64,000 nt of DNA, taken from assembly GCF_014204815.1 (NCBI RefSeq), contig NZ_JACHMC010000001.1, positions 1,488,001 through 1,552,000 of the forward strand, in the 5' to 3' direction. A model generated the notes under the pieces. It was not told the origin of the DNA. It did not search any database and worked only from the letters and a program-made list of their open reading frames with translations. This DNA comes from Micrococcus flavus (GTDB lineage: Bacteria > Actinomycetota > Actinomycetes > Actinomycetales > Micrococcaceae). Below, piece by piece: positions 52,403-61,676 of the stretch. A program made the translations under genes and the position numbers. How positions within the stretch are numbered: the stretch's first letter is position 1; each line of letters starts with the position of its first letter.

Positions 52403-52831
52403 TCAGGCGGCGGGCACGCGCTCGCCGTGGCCGTCCTCGCGCAGGCCGGCGCGGAGGGCCTCGGCGGCCGCGTCCATCTCGTCCGCCTCCGGGGAGTTGT
52501 CCACGCGGGACATGTCGAAGTCGGACATCGAGTTGGACGGCCACACGTGCACGTGCAGGTGCGGGATCTCGTAGCCGGCCACCATCAGGCCGGCGCGGGA
52601 CGCGCCGAACGCGCGGACCTGGACGCGGCCGATCGCCTGGGCCACCCGGGTCAGATGGGCCACCAGGTCCGGATCGGCGTCCACCCACTGGTCGACCTCC
52701 TCCCGGGGCACCACGAGGGTGTGGCCCGTGGCGAGCGGGCCGGCGGAGAGGAACGCCACACAGCGCTCGTCCTGCCACACGAAGCGTGCGGGCAGCTCTC
52801 CGGCGATGATCCTGCTGAACACGGTGGCCAT
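52403..52831 (-). CDS. HIT family hydrolase
   Basis: A 142-residue nucleotide hydrolase or transferase with the histidine triad HLHVHVWP and the opening FSRIIAGELPARFVWQDE. LATGHTLVVPREEVDQW is typical. The C-terminal 25 residues are Ala/Glu-rich. Probable substrates are adenosine phosphoramidates or dinucleoside polyphosphates (family knowledge). Confidence 0.92.
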   Translation of the reverse strand: MATVFSRIIAGELPARFVWQDERCVAFLSAGPLATGHTLVVPREEVDQWVDADPDLVAHLTRVAQAIGRVQVRAFGASRAGLMVAGYEIPHLHVHVWPSNSMSDFDMSRVDNSPEADEMDAAAEALRAGLREDGHGERVPAA

Positions 52832-52875
52832 GGTCTCCTCCTGGGGGGTGGGGTCGAGGGGGGCGGCTCGGAGCC

Positions 52876-53940
52876 TCAGCGGCCGCCGGGCTCGGGTCCG
52901 GTGGCCACGGGGTTGTCCGGGTCCTGGATCCATGCTGACCACGAACCCGGGTAGAGCGCCACACCGTGGCGACCCGCCGCGGCGAGCGTGAGGATCTGAT
53001 GGGCCGCGGTGACGCCGGAGCCGCAGTACACGGCGGCGGGGACGTCGTCCGTCAGGCCCACCGCCTCGAAGCGTGCGGCGATCTCGTCCACCGGGCGCAG
53101 GCGTCCGTCCGGGCCGACGCTCTCCGCAGTGGGCAGGCTGCGCGCCCCCGGGATGTGGCCGGCCACCGGGTCCAGGGGCTCGACCTCGCCGCAGTAGCGC
53201 TCCGCCGCGCGGGCGTCGAGCAGCAGCCCGCCGGCGGCGATCGCCTCGGCTCCGGCGGAGTCCACCACCGGCATGCGCCCCCACGAGGGACGGGCCGTGC
53301 CCGGCACGGGGATCACCTCCCCCGGCTGCAGCGGGAGTCCGGCCTCCCGCCACGCGCCGAGGCCGCCGTCGAGCAGGACGGAGTCCCGGATGCCGGCATG
53401 GCGCAGCAGCCACCAGGCGCGGGCGGCGGCGAGTCCGCGGTCGTCGTCGTACACCACCACCGTGTCCCCGTCGTCCACGCCCCACAGGCGCACCGACTCC
53501 GCGAACTGGTCCGGGGCGGGCAGGGGGTGCCGGCCCTGGCGCGGCCCGGCGTGGCCGGCGAGCTGGTTGGGCAGGGAGACGAAGACGGCGCCGGGCAGGT
53601 GGCCGTGGAGGTACTCCTCGTGCCCGGACCCGCCGCCGGCCATCGAGTACCGCACGTCCAGCAGCACGAGACGGCCGGGGTCCTTCCGGGCGTCGAAGGC
53701 GGGGGCGGGCTGGCCGGCGTCGGCGTCCGGGCCGGCGGCGAGGCCGAGCCAGCGGGCCAGCACGTCGACGGCGACCAGCGAGGGCGGTTCCGCGGCGGCC
53801 GGATCGGGACCGTCACCGGAGGGGTCCGGCTCCACGGCCGCGGGGCCCACGGCCGCACGGGCGGCGCGCTCGGCGGGGTCCTCGACGGGCTCGCGGGAGC
53901 CCTCACGCCGGGGGGATGTGTCCGGTCCTGGGGTCTGCAC
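52876..53940 (-). CDS. sseA: Thiosulfate/3-mercaptopyruvate sulfurtransferase
   Basis: A two-domain rhodanese, 354 residues after a Pro/Glu-rich N-terminal stretch of about 55. The first domain is inactive (VVVYDDDRG has Asp where Cys would be). The second carries the catalytic Cys in AAVYCGSGVTA, followed by HQILTLAAAG. Landmarks VRYSMAGGG, GHLPGAVFVSL and GHIPGARSLPT are present. The GTG start is chosen because TAGGGT lies 7 nt upstream. Divergent from the zur-like gene. Confidence 0.9.
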   Translation of the reverse strand: MQTPGPDTSPRREGSREPVEDPAERAARAAVGPAAVEPDPSGDGPDPAAAEPPSLVAVDVLARWLGLAAGPDADAGQPAPAFDARKDPGRLVLLDVRYSMAGGGSGHEEYLHGHLPGAVFVSLPNQLAGHAGPRQGRHPLPAPDQFAESVRLWGVDDGDTVVVYDDDRGLAAARAWWLLRHAGIRDSVLLDGGLGAWREAGLPLQPGEVIPVPGTARPSWGRMPVVDSAGAEAIAAGGLLLDARAAERYCGEVEPLDPVAGHIPGARSLPTAESVGPDGRLRPVDEIAARFEAVGLTDDVPAAVYCGSGVTAAHQILTLAAAGRHGVALYPGSWSAWIQDPDNPVATGPEPGGR

Positions 53941-53947
53941 GGGCCCC

Positions 53948-53953
53948 ACCCTA
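53948..53953 (-). promoter_or_regulatory. -10 box of sseA (leaderless)
   Basis: Minus-strand TAGGGT, 7 nt before the GTG. Confidence 0.5.
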
Positions 53954-53982
53954 CTGGCCGCGTCGGCGGGACGGGGCGCTGA

Positions 53983-53988
53983 TAGCCT
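53983..53988 (+). promoter_or_regulatory. -10 box of the zur-like gene
   Basis: TAGCCT about 76 nt before the GTG. This gene has a leader with an AAGGAG ribosome site. Confidence 0.45.
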
Positions 53989-54064
53989 GGAGCACCAGGC
54001 ACCGGGGCCCACGGGTCCCGCACGGCCGACCGCCCCCGGACCCCGCCAGAAGGAGCACCCCAGC

Positions 54065-54502
54065 GTGAGCAGCCCCTCTCCTGAGGCCGCGGGCTCCCCC
54101 GCCCCCCGCGTGCGCAGCACGCGGCAGAAGGCCGCGGTGGACGCGGCGCTGGAGCGGATCGAGGACTTCGTCAGCGCCCAGGAGCTGCATGCTCACCTGA
54201 AGGAGGCCGGGGAGCGCGTGTCCCTGGCCACGGTCTACCGGACCCTGCAGCAGCGGCTCGAGGACGGCGATGTGGACACCCTGCGTCGCGAGGACGGCGA
54301 GGCCGTGTACCGGCGGTGCGCCGTGGACGCGCACCACCACCACCTGGTGTGCCGCGTGTGCTGGACGGCCGTGGAGGTCACCGCGGACCCGGTCGAGGAC
54401 TGGGCCGCCCGCGTGGCCGCGGAGCACGGCTTCTCCTCCCCCCGGCACACGGTGGAGGTCACGGGCGTGTGCGCCGACTGCGCCGCGGCCGGCCGGGCCT
54501 GA
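54065..54502 (+). CDS. zur: Fur-family regulator, probable Zur
   Basis: A 145-residue metal-dependent repressor. The winged-helix recognition part is VSLATVYRTLQQR (52-64). A four-histidine stretch, H90-H93, precedes structural zinc ligands C96/C99 (CRVC) and C136/C139 (CADC). The adjacent convergent ABC operon encodes a zinc-type transporter with His-rich binding protein, which favours Zur over Fur. Starts at GTG after AAGGAG. Confidence 0.85.
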   Translation: MSSPSPEAAGSPAPRVRSTRQKAAVDAALERIEDFVSAQELHAHLKEAGERVSLATVYRTLQQRLEDGDVDTLRREDGEAVYRRCAVDAHHHHLVCRVCWTAVEVTADPVEDWAARVAAEHGFSSPRHTVEVTGVCADCAAAGRA

Positions 54503-54511
54503 ACCCTGCCC

Positions 54512-55351
54512 TCAGCGGCGGCCCGCCCCGTCCACCGGGTCGTCCAGGAACGGCACGGCGGCCCCCGCGGACGGCGTCGCCGGCCGGTGCAGGGCGCCCC
54601 GTCCGTACGCCGTCTCCAGGTGGGCCTCCGTGAGCACCTCCGCGGGGGTCCCGGAGGCCACCACGCGGCCGGCCATCAGCACCACGTGGTCCGCCGCGGC
54701 GGCCTCGTCGAGGTCATGGGTGGTGTACACCACGGACACCCCGCGCTCCGGCTCCTCGTGCAGCAGGTGGTCGATCGTCCGCGCGGAGACCAGGTCCAGG
54801 CCCGTGACCGGCTCGTCCAGCAGCAGGACGTCGTGCTCCTGGGCGATCCCCTGGGCCACGTAGGCCCGCTGGCGCTGACCGCCGGACAGCTCGTCCAGGT
54901 GGCGCCCGGCCAGGTCCGTCACGTCCATCCGGTCCATCGCGGCCTGCACGGCCGCCCGGTCCGCGGCACGCATCCGGCGGAACCAGCCGGTGCTGGGGTA
55001 GCGCCCCATGGTGACGACGTCGCGCACCGTGAGCGGCACACCGCGCGGCACCTCCACGGTCTGCATGACGAAGGCCGTGCGCCGGGCGTGCCGTGCGGGC
55101 GACTCGCCCCGCACGGTGAGGGTCCCGGCGCTGGGGGGCAGCGTGCCGGCGAGGGCGTGGAGCAGCGTGGACTTGCCGGACCCGTTGGGGCCGATCACGG
55201 CCACCAGCCGGCCGGCCGGCAGGGTCAGGTCCGAGGCCGCGACGGCGAGGTGGGTGCCGCGGCGCAGCTCGAGGCCGCGGGCCTCCGCGAGGGGGGCGGC
55301 GCCGGGGCCGCCGGTCCGCGGCTCGGCGGGCGGGGCGGGACGGGAGGTCAT
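54512..55351 (-). CDS. znuC: Zinc/metal ABC transporter ATP-binding protein
   Basis: ATPase of the metal importer. 279 residues with Walker A GPNGSGKS at 54-61, signature LSGGQRQR, Walker B VLLLDEPVTGLD and the switch His in YTTHDLDEA. The start overlaps the permease stop by 4 nt. Family members carry Zn2+ or Mn2+; context points to zinc. Confidence 0.9.
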   Translation of the reverse strand: MTSRPAPPAEPRTGGPGAAPLAEARGLELRRGTHLAVAASDLTLPAGRLVAVIGPNGSGKSTLLHALAGTLPPSAGTLTVRGESPARHARRTAFVMQTVEVPRGVPLTVRDVVTMGRYPSTGWFRRMRAADRAAVQAAMDRMDVTDLAGRHLDELSGGQRQRAYVAQGIAQEHDVLLLDEPVTGLDLVSARTIDHLLHEEPERGVSVVYTTHDLDEAAAADHVVLMAGRVVASGTPAEVLTEAHLETAYGRGALHRPATPSAGAAVPFLDDPVDGAGRR

Positions 55352-56250
55352 CGGGGCAGGCCCCCCTCGGCGTCGTGCCCGTGGTGGGCGTGCGGGCCGT
55401 CCACGGCGGGCACGGCGCGGACGTGCCGGCCGCGGGCGGCCTGCAGACCCGCGCGGACCAGCAGGACGGTGAAGAAGAGGACGATCGGCACCAGCGCCAT
55501 GGTGGCCGAGCCGGCGGTCCCCCAGTGGAAGCTCAGCATCAGGCCCACCACCACGGACGCGGCGCCCAGCAGCGCGGCCACGGCCATCATCCGGGGCACG
55601 GTGCGGGTGACCAGCGCCGCGGTGGCCGGCGGCCCCACGAGCAGGCCGAACACCAGGACGGTGCCCACGGCCTGGAAGGAGCCGATCACGGCCGCGCCGA
55701 TCATGACCAGCAGCAGGGTGTGGGTCAGGCGGGGCCGCATGCCCAGCACGCCGGCCTTGGCCTCGGAGAAGCTCAGCGCCAGCAGCGGGCGGTACAGCAC
55801 GAGCGCCAACAGGACCACCACGACGGCGATCGCGGCCTGCACGCGCAGGCCCTCCGTGCTCACGCCCAGCACGTCGCCGAAGAGGATCGCCGTGAGCGAG
55901 CCCGTGTAGGAGTCGGACAGGGAGATGATCACCACGCCCAGGGCCATCATCCCCACGAAGAGCAGTCCGATGGCCGTGTCCTCCTTCAGGGTGGTGGCCC
56001 GGTGCACCAGGGAGATGCCGGCCATCATGACGACCGCCGCGACCGCGGCGCCGACGTGGGGACTGCCGCCGAGCACCACCGCGAGGGCGATGCCCGGCAG
56101 CACGCCGTGCACGAAGGCGTCGCCGAAGAAGCTCATGCCGCGCAGCACCAGCCAGGTGCCCACCACGGAGCACATCACGGCCGCGATCAGTCCGCCGATC
56201 AGGGCGCGCTGCTGGAAGCCCAGCAGGAAGGGGTCGGTCAGCCAGTCCAC
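55348..56250 (-). CDS. znuB: Zinc/metal ABC transporter permease
   Basis: A 300-residue ABC-3 family permease with eight to nine membrane segments. It shows WLVLRGMSFFGDAFVHGVLPGIALA and LVFGLLVGPPATAALVTR, both conserved in ZnuB/MntB. It lies 7 nt after the binding-protein gene. The C-terminus ends in a His-rich tail (PHAHHGHDAEGG). Confidence 0.92.
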   Translation of the reverse strand: MDWLTDPFLLGFQQRALIGGLIAAVMCSVVGTWLVLRGMSFFGDAFVHGVLPGIALAVVLGGSPHVGAAVAAVVMMAGISLVHRATTLKEDTAIGLLFVGMMALGVVIISLSDSYTGSLTAILFGDVLGVSTEGLRVQAAIAVVVVLLALVLYRPLLALSFSEAKAGVLGMRPRLTHTLLLVMIGAAVIGSFQAVGTVLVFGLLVGPPATAALVTRTVPRMMAVAALLGAASVVVGLMLSFHWGTAGSATMALVPIVLFFTVLLVRAGLQAARGRHVRAVPAVDGPHAHHGHDAEGGLPR

Positions 56251-56257
56251 GGCGGGC

Positions 56258-57268
56258 TCAGTCCGTCAGCGCGTCGGCGAGCGTGCGGGCGTTGTGGAGC
56301 ATGGCCTCGGCGTAGTCCGCCTCGGGCGTGCCGGCCGGGCCCACGCCGGACTCGTAGAGCTCGACGACGGCGACGTCCCCGGCCTCGCCGGCCACGGTCT
56401 CCACGAGGGCGTTCTGCGAGGCCACGGACGTCACGATCGCATCCACGCCGTCCTCGCGCATGCCGCGGGCCAGGTCCGCGAGCTCCTGCGAGGAGGGCTC
56501 GGCGTCCGTGGATCCGCCCGGGATGACCACGCCGGACACCTCGAACCCGTAGGCGTCGGCGAAGTAGCCGTAGGCGTCGTGGTCCGCCACCAGGGTCCGG
56601 CGATCCTCGGGGACCTCCGCCAGGATCCGCTGGATCTCGGCGTCCGTGGCGTCCAGCTCCTGCTGGACGGTGCGGCCGCACTCGGCGTACCGCTGCTCGC
56701 CGGTGTGCTCGGCCAGGGACTGCCCCATGAGGGCGGCGGCGTCGGCCATGCGGGCGACGTCCATCCACACGTGGGGGTCCAGGGAGCCGTGGTCGTGCCC
56801 GGCGTGCTCCTCGGCGGTCTCCCCCTCGTGGTCGTCGTGCGCGCCCGCGCCGAAGGGCAGGGGGTCGAGCTCGGGGGCGACCTCGACCACCTCGGCGCCG
56901 TCCTGCTGCGCGTTGGCCAGGGCCGACTCCATGCCGCCCTCGAGGCCGAGGCCGTTGGCGAAGACCAGGCCGGAGCGGACCATCTGGGCCACCTGCTCGG
57001 AGGAGGCCGAGAAGTCGTGGGGGTCGTCGCCGGGGCCCATGACGGACACCGCGGCGCCGCCGGCGCACCGGGCCACGCGGTCCAGGACCGCGCCGAGCTG
57101 CGTGGTGGCGGCCACCGCCACCACGGGGGCGTCCGCGTCCGCCGCGGAGCCGGCGGGCGCGGAGGATCCGGCCGGCGCCGAGTCGTCCCCCGCCGAGCAG
57201 CCGGTGATCGCGAGCACCAGGGCGGCGGAGAGGGCGGCCGGGGCGGCGAGGCGGTGCGGACGGGGCAT
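56258..57268 (-). CDS. znuA: Zinc-binding lipoprotein of the ABC importer
   Basis: A 336-residue cluster-9 substrate-binding protein. Signal peptide with lipobox ITGC; C24 would be lipidated and anchored outside the membrane. Metal ligands include H84 (DDPHDFS) and H166 (LDPHVWMD). A His/Glu/Asp-rich loop at 144-160, typical of zinc-specific ZnuA, lies just before the latter. A Zur-like box overlaps its promoter. Confidence 0.93.
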   Translation of the reverse strand: MPRPHRLAAPAALSAALVLAITGCSAGDDSAPAGSSAPAGSAADADAPVVAVAATTQLGAVLDRVARCAGGAAVSVMGPGDDPHDFSASSEQVAQMVRSGLVFANGLGLEGGMESALANAQQDGAEVVEVAPELDPLPFGAGAHDDHEGETAEEHAGHDHGSLDPHVWMDVARMADAAALMGQSLAEHTGEQRYAECGRTVQQELDATDAEIQRILAEVPEDRRTLVADHDAYGYFADAYGFEVSGVVIPGGSTDAEPSSQELADLARGMREDGVDAIVTSVASQNALVETVAGEAGDVAVVELYESGVGPAGTPEADYAEAMLHNARTLADALTD

Positions 57269-57315
57269 GGAGGGTCCTCCTGGGGCGGTGCGGCACGGAC
57301 GCGCTCGCCCGTCAG

Positions 57316-57335
57316 ATGCTAACGATTCTCACTCT
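57316..57335 (-). promoter_or_regulatory. Zur-like box overlapping the -10 of znuABC
   Basis: Minus strand: -10 TAGAGT (57330-57335) runs into TGAGAATCGTTAGCA (57316-57330), which has the TGAnAAT..TTnnCA pattern of actinobacterial Zur/Fur boxes. Bound repressor would cover the transcription start. Confidence 0.6.
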
Positions 57336-57368
57336 AGCACCCGAACCGCACGGCCCCGCCGGAACGGG

Positions 57369-58490
57369 TCAGCGACTGGGCGTCTGCACCACCGGACCCC
57401 CGGACCCGCCCGTCCCGGCGGCGTGCGATCCGGCCACGGAGCGCTGGCGGCGCGGGGACTGGGTGACGTCGTTGATCTCGCCCACCAGCTCCTCCAGCAC
57501 GTCCTCGAGGAAGAGCACGCCCACCGTGGCGCCGTCGTCCGCGATCACGCGCGCGAGGTGCGAACCGGTGCGCTGCATGAGCGCGAGGGCGTCCTCCACC
57601 TCGTCGCCGGTGCGGACGTTGGCGAGCGAGCGGACCCGGGTGACGGGCACCGGCTCCGTGTAGCGGGTGGCGCCCATGGCGAGCACGTCCTTGAGATGCA
57701 GGTAGCCGGCATAGCCGCCCTGCGGGTCGTCCACCACGAACCGCGAGTAGCCCGTGCGTCCCACGGCCCACTCCACCTGCTGCGGCGTGACGTCCTCGGG
57801 GACGGTCACCACGGCGTCGACCGGCACCATGACGTCGCCGGCGGTGTAGGCGGAGAACTCGAGCGCCGAGTGGAGCACGCCCGACTCGTCCTCGAGGGTG
57901 CCCGAGCGCGTGGACTCGGCGACGATGGACTGCACCTCCTCGAGGGTGAACGAGGACGCGACCTCGTCCTTGGGCTCGAACCCGAAGGCGCGCAGCACCA
58001 GGTTCGCGATCCAGTTCAGGCTCACGATGATGGGGTGCAGCAGCCGGGAGAGCCACACGAGCGGCTGGGCGAGGAGCATGACGGCACGGTCCGCGAAGGA
58101 CACCGCGGCGTTCTTCGGCACCATCTCGCCCAAGGTGACGTGCAGGAAGGTCACCACGAGCAGCGCCAGCATGAACGCCACCACGTCCGCGACCGCCACG
58201 GACAGCCCGAGGGCCTCCATGGGGACCACCAGCAGGTGGTGCAGCGCGGGCTCGGAGACGTTGAGGATCAGCAGGGAGCACACGGTGATGCCCAGCTGGC
58301 ACACCGCGAGCATGTCCGAGACGTGCTCCATCGCGAACAGCGCCACGCGGGCCCGCCGGGACCCGGCCTCGGCGCGCGGCTCGATCTGGGAGCGGCGCGC
58401 ACCCATGACGGCGAACTCGCCCGCCACGAAGAACGCGTTGGCCGCCAGGAGCACGACCAGCCACAGCAGTCCGACGACGTCCTCGCTCAT
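57369..58490 (-). CDS. CNNM/CBS-domain membrane protein (CorC/HlyC type), short form
   Basis: A 373-residue protein. The N-terminal DUF21/CNNM membrane domain has four segments (ANAFFVAGEFAVMGARRSQ, AVCQLGITVCSLL), followed by a CBS pair (DVMVPVDAVVTVPED, VGVLFLEDVLEELVGEI). The C-terminal CorC_HlyC domain of its upstream neighbour is absent. The start overlaps the neighbour's stop by 4 nt. Related proteins are linked to Mg2+ or Co2+ efflux. Confidence 0.88.
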   Translation of the reverse strand: MSEDVVGLLWLVVLLAANAFFVAGEFAVMGARRSQIEPRAEAGSRRARVALFAMEHVSDMLAVCQLGITVCSLLILNVSEPALHHLLVVPMEALGLSVAVADVVAFMLALLVVTFLHVTLGEMVPKNAAVSFADRAVMLLAQPLVWLSRLLHPIIVSLNWIANLVLRAFGFEPKDEVASSFTLEEVQSIVAESTRSGTLEDESGVLHSALEFSAYTAGDVMVPVDAVVTVPEDVTPQQVEWAVGRTGYSRFVVDDPQGGYAGYLHLKDVLAMGATRYTEPVPVTRVRSLANVRTGDEVEDALALMQRTGSHLARVIADDGATVGVLFLEDVLEELVGEINDVTQSPRRQRSVAGSHAAGTGGSGGPVVQTPSR

Positions 58491-59806
58491 GCGATCGCCT
58501 CCTTCCGATCCGCGGGGGCCGGGTCGAAGCGCACGCGCTCCACCCGGCGCCCGTCCATGCGCTCGACCGAGATCCGGCCGCCGTCGACGTCCACGACGTC
58601 CCCGACGGCGGGGATCCGGCCGAGCCGGGCCATGACGAAGCCGCCGATGGTCTCGTACGCGCCGTCCTCGGGCACGTCGAGCGTGCCGATCTGGGCGTGC
58701 GCCTCGTCCGGTCGCAGGTCCGCCGGCAGGTACCAGCGGCCGGAGGCGGTCTGGAGGACGCCCGGGGTCACCCGGTCGTGCTCGTCGGCCACCTCGCCCA
58801 CGATCTCCTCGACCACGTCCTCGAGCGTCACGACGCCGGCCGTGCCGCCGTACTCGTCCACCACGATGGCGAGCTGCAGGTTCGCCTCGCGCAGCTCGGC
58901 CAGGAGCTGGTCGAGGTGCACGGTCTCGGGGACCCGGATCACCTCGGACTTCAGGGCGCCCGCCGAGAGGTCGGCCCGGCGCTCGAGGGGCACCGCCACG
59001 ACCTTCTTCAGGTGGACGACGCCCAGGACGTCGTCCGGGGACTCGCCGATCACGGGGAAGCGGGAGTAGCCGGTGCGGCGGGCGAGCTCCACCACCTCGG
59101 GCAGCGGCTCGTCCTCCCCCACGGTCTCCATGCGGATGCGGGGGGTCATCACGTCCACCGCGGTGCGCTCGGAGAAGCGCAGGGTGCGGTCCAGGAACGT
59201 GGCGGTCTGCTCGTCCAGCGTGCCCATCTGGGCGGAGCGGCGGACCAGGGAGGACAGCTCCTCCGGGCTGCGGGCGCCGGAGATCTCCTCCTTGGCCTCC
59301 AGGCCCATGCGGTGCAGCAGGCCGTTGGAGAATCCGTTGAGCACCACGATGGCCGGCTTGAACACGGCCGAGAACAGGAGCATGGGGCGGGCCAGCGCGC
59401 GCCCCAGGCGCAGGGGCTCGGCGATCGCCATGTTCTTCGGGATCAGCTCACCGATCAGCATGGACAGCAGCGTCGCCAGCGCCATGGCCAGGACCAGGGA
59501 GAGGCTGTCAGCCGCGCCCTCGGACATCCCCCACGTGATGAGCAGGGGGTCGACGAGCCGGCCGATGGCCGGGTCCATCACGTAGCCGGTCAGGAGTGTG
59601 GTCAGGGTGATGCCGAGCTGGCACGCGGAGAGCTGCGTGGAGAGGGACTTGAGGCACTTGAGCAGCGGATCCGCACCGCGGTCCCCCGAGTCCACCATGC
59701 GCTGCACGGTGGGCACGTCGATCGCGATCATGGAGAACTCCACCATCACGAAGAAGCCCGTGCCCAGGATCAGGAGCAGCCCGACGATCAGCAGGAGCCA
59801 CTCCAC
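58487..59806 (-). CDS. CNNM/CBS-domain membrane protein with CorC_HlyC domain
   Basis: A 439-residue paralogue of the downstream gene. CNNM membrane domain (SACQLGITLTTLLTGYVMDPAIG), CBS pair (DVMTPRIRMETVGED, AGVVTLEDVVEEIVGEVADEHD), then a C-terminal CorC_HlyC FAD-PCMH-like domain (VLQTASGRWYLPADLRPDE to DVVDVDGGRI). It starts with GTG. Tandem pairs of a long and a short form suggest a heteromeric ion transporter. Confidence 0.9.
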   Translation of the reverse strand: MEWLLLIVGLLLILGTGFFVMVEFSMIAIDVPTVQRMVDSGDRGADPLLKCLKSLSTQLSACQLGITLTTLLTGYVMDPAIGRLVDPLLITWGMSEGAADSLSLVLAMALATLLSMLIGELIPKNMAIAEPLRLGRALARPMLLFSAVFKPAIVVLNGFSNGLLHRMGLEAKEEISGARSPEELSSLVRRSAQMGTLDEQTATFLDRTLRFSERTAVDVMTPRIRMETVGEDEPLPEVVELARRTGYSRFPVIGESPDDVLGVVHLKKVVAVPLERRADLSAGALKSEVIRVPETVHLDQLLAELREANLQLAIVVDEYGGTAGVVTLEDVVEEIVGEVADEHDRVTPGVLQTASGRWYLPADLRPDEAHAQIGTLDVPEDGAYETIGGFVMARLGRIPAVGDVVDVDGGRISVERMDGRRVERVRFDPAPADRKEAIA

Positions 59807-59966
59807 GCGGTGTCACCCCCCGCCGCGCGGCGACGGCCGCACGGGCCGGTCAGGGGACGGGGACTGGAGGGCTCCGATCCGGCCACGTCCGCACGGGCGG
59901 ACGGGCGATCTGGCACAGCAGTGTCAGCGTGGTCCATAGTCCGGTCAGTATACGGAGGCCCCCGCC

Positions 59967-61412
59967 TCACCAGGACCGGGAGACCGCCCGCCCCTCCGCG
60001 TACCCGGCGGCGGACTGCAGCCCCACCACGGCCCGCTCGCGGAACCCCGCGAGGTCCTCGGCGCCCGCGTAGGCCAGCGAGGAGCGCACGCCGGCGGCGA
60101 TGGAGTCGACCAGGTCCGCCACCGAGGGTCGGTCCGGGTCCAGGTACATGCGGGCCCCGGACACGCCCTCCTCGAACATCGCCTTGCGGGCGCGCTCGAA
60201 CGCGTCCTCGTGCCGGGTGCGCTGCTCCACGGCACGGGCCGAGGCCATCCCGAAGCTCTCCTTGTACCGTCGCCCGTCGGAGCCCTGGACCAGGTCCCCC
60301 GGGGACTCGAGCGTCCCCGCGAACCAGGACCCGACCATCACCTGGCTCGCCCCGGCCGCGAGCGCGAGCGCCACGTCCCGGGGATGCTTCACGCCGCCGT
60401 CGGCCCAGACCCGCGCCCCGAGGCGCCGCGCCTCCGCGGCGCACTCCAGGACGGCGGAGAACTGGGGCCGGCCCACGGCGGTCTGCATGCGCGTGGTGCA
60501 CATGGCACCGGGGCCCACGCCCACCTTCACGACGTCGGCGCCGGCCGCCACGAGGTCCCGCACCCCCTCCGCGGTCACCACGTTGCCCGCCACCACGGGC
60601 ACGTCCGGGCCGAGGGCGCGGACCGCCTCGAGCGCGTCGAGCATCCGTCGCTGGTGCCCGTGCGCGGTGTCCACCACGAGCACGTCCACCCCGGCCTCGA
60701 GGAGGGCGCGGGCGCGCCCGGTGACGTCCCCGTTGATCCCGATGGCGGCCCCCACCTGCAGACGGCCTCGCGGGTCCACGGCCGGCGCGTCCAGGGCGGC
60801 GCGCACGAGCCCGGCGGCCGTGGCGACGCCCACGAGGACGCCGTCCTCCACCACCGGCGCCGCCGCGCAGCGCACCTCGTGCAGGCGGGCATGGGCGAGG
60901 CGGGGACCGTCGGGGCCGGCCAGCTCCGCCGGCGTGAGCGTCACCGCGGGCGGACGGAGCACCGAGACGGCGGAGGCGAACCGGTCCACGTCACCGCAGT
61001 CCTCGGGGCCCACCACTCCCAGGAGGGCGCCGGCGTCGTCCACCACGCACACCATCCCGTGGGCGCGCCGGTCCACGCGGTGCAGCACGTCCAGGACGGT
61101 GGCCTGCGGCCCGACCGTGACGGCGGTGTCCCGGTCGACGGGGGCCGCCTTGACGTCGGACACCACCCCGGTCATCACCTCGAGGGGCAGGTCCTGCGGC
61201 AGGACGCCGAGGCCGCCGCGCCGCGCGATCGTCTCCGCCATCCGGCGCCCGGTCACCGCCGTCATGTTCGCGGCCACCACCGGAAGGGAGCCGTGGGTGC
61301 CGTCGTCGGGCGCCAGGCGCACGTCCGCGCGGCTGGCCACCTCGGAGCGGGCGGGCACGAGGAACACGTCGTCGTAGGTGAGGTCCACGGTGGGCCGGCT
61401 GAGCAGTCGCAT
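59967..61412 (-). CDS. guaB1: GuaB1-family IMP dehydrogenase-related protein (probable GMP reductase)
   Basis: A 481-residue IMPDH/GMPR-family barrel with a CBS pair inserted at about 90-205. The opening PTVDLTYDDVFLVP, NGDVTGRARALLEAGVDVLVVDTAHGH and the active-site loop GPGAMCTTR with C305 are seen. M. smegmatis GuaB1 was shown to be a GMP reductase, so conversion of GMP to IMP is likely. A GAGACT hexamer lies 6 nt before the ATG, the leaderless layout. Confidence 0.88.
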   Translation of the reverse strand: MRLLSRPTVDLTYDDVFLVPARSEVASRADVRLAPDDGTHGSLPVVAANMTAVTGRRMAETIARRGGLGVLPQDLPLEVMTGVVSDVKAAPVDRDTAVTVGPQATVLDVLHRVDRRAHGMVCVVDDAGALLGVVGPEDCGDVDRFASAVSVLRPPAVTLTPAELAGPDGPRLAHARLHEVRCAAAPVVEDGVLVGVATAAGLVRAALDAPAVDPRGRLQVGAAIGINGDVTGRARALLEAGVDVLVVDTAHGHQRRMLDALEAVRALGPDVPVVAGNVVTAEGVRDLVAAGADVVKVGVGPGAMCTTRMQTAVGRPQFSAVLECAAEARRLGARVWADGGVKHPRDVALALAAGASQVMVGSWFAGTLESPGDLVQGSDGRRYKESFGMASARAVEQRTRHEDAFERARKAMFEEGVSGARMYLDPDRPSVADLVDSIAAGVRSSLAYAGAEDLAGFRERAVVGLQSAAGYAEGRAVSRSW

Positions 61413-61512
61413 GCCGCCAGTCTCGCAGAGCGGCAGGACCCGGGCGTGCCCCGCGTCACAGCGGGCGGCATCCGAGCACCCCCTGAGCCTGCCGCCGACA
61501 GGCCCGAACGCC

Positions 61513-61518
61513 TATGCT
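61513..61518 (+). promoter_or_regulatory. Candidate -10 box of kgd
   Basis: TATGCT about 160 nt before the kgd GTG. The -35 is weak. Confidence 0.35.
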
Positions 61519-61676
61519 GTCCTGAGGCGTTCCCGCGCCCGCGCAGACCCGTGCGCGGACGTGCACCCGCTCGGAGGCCCGGGCGACGGGGCGCGCAGTC
61601 CTCGGCGGGGTCGCCACCGCCCGCGGCGGCCCCGCGGCCCATCGCTCACCCAAGGTTCAGGAAGAGGCGTTTCACA

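Noticed and set aside
59939-59955. TCCGGTCAGTATAC resembles the end of the IS481-type terminal repeat
   Set aside because: Only about 12 of 14 bases match, there is no CTAG next to it, no transposase fragment and no partner repeat nearby; treated as chance.
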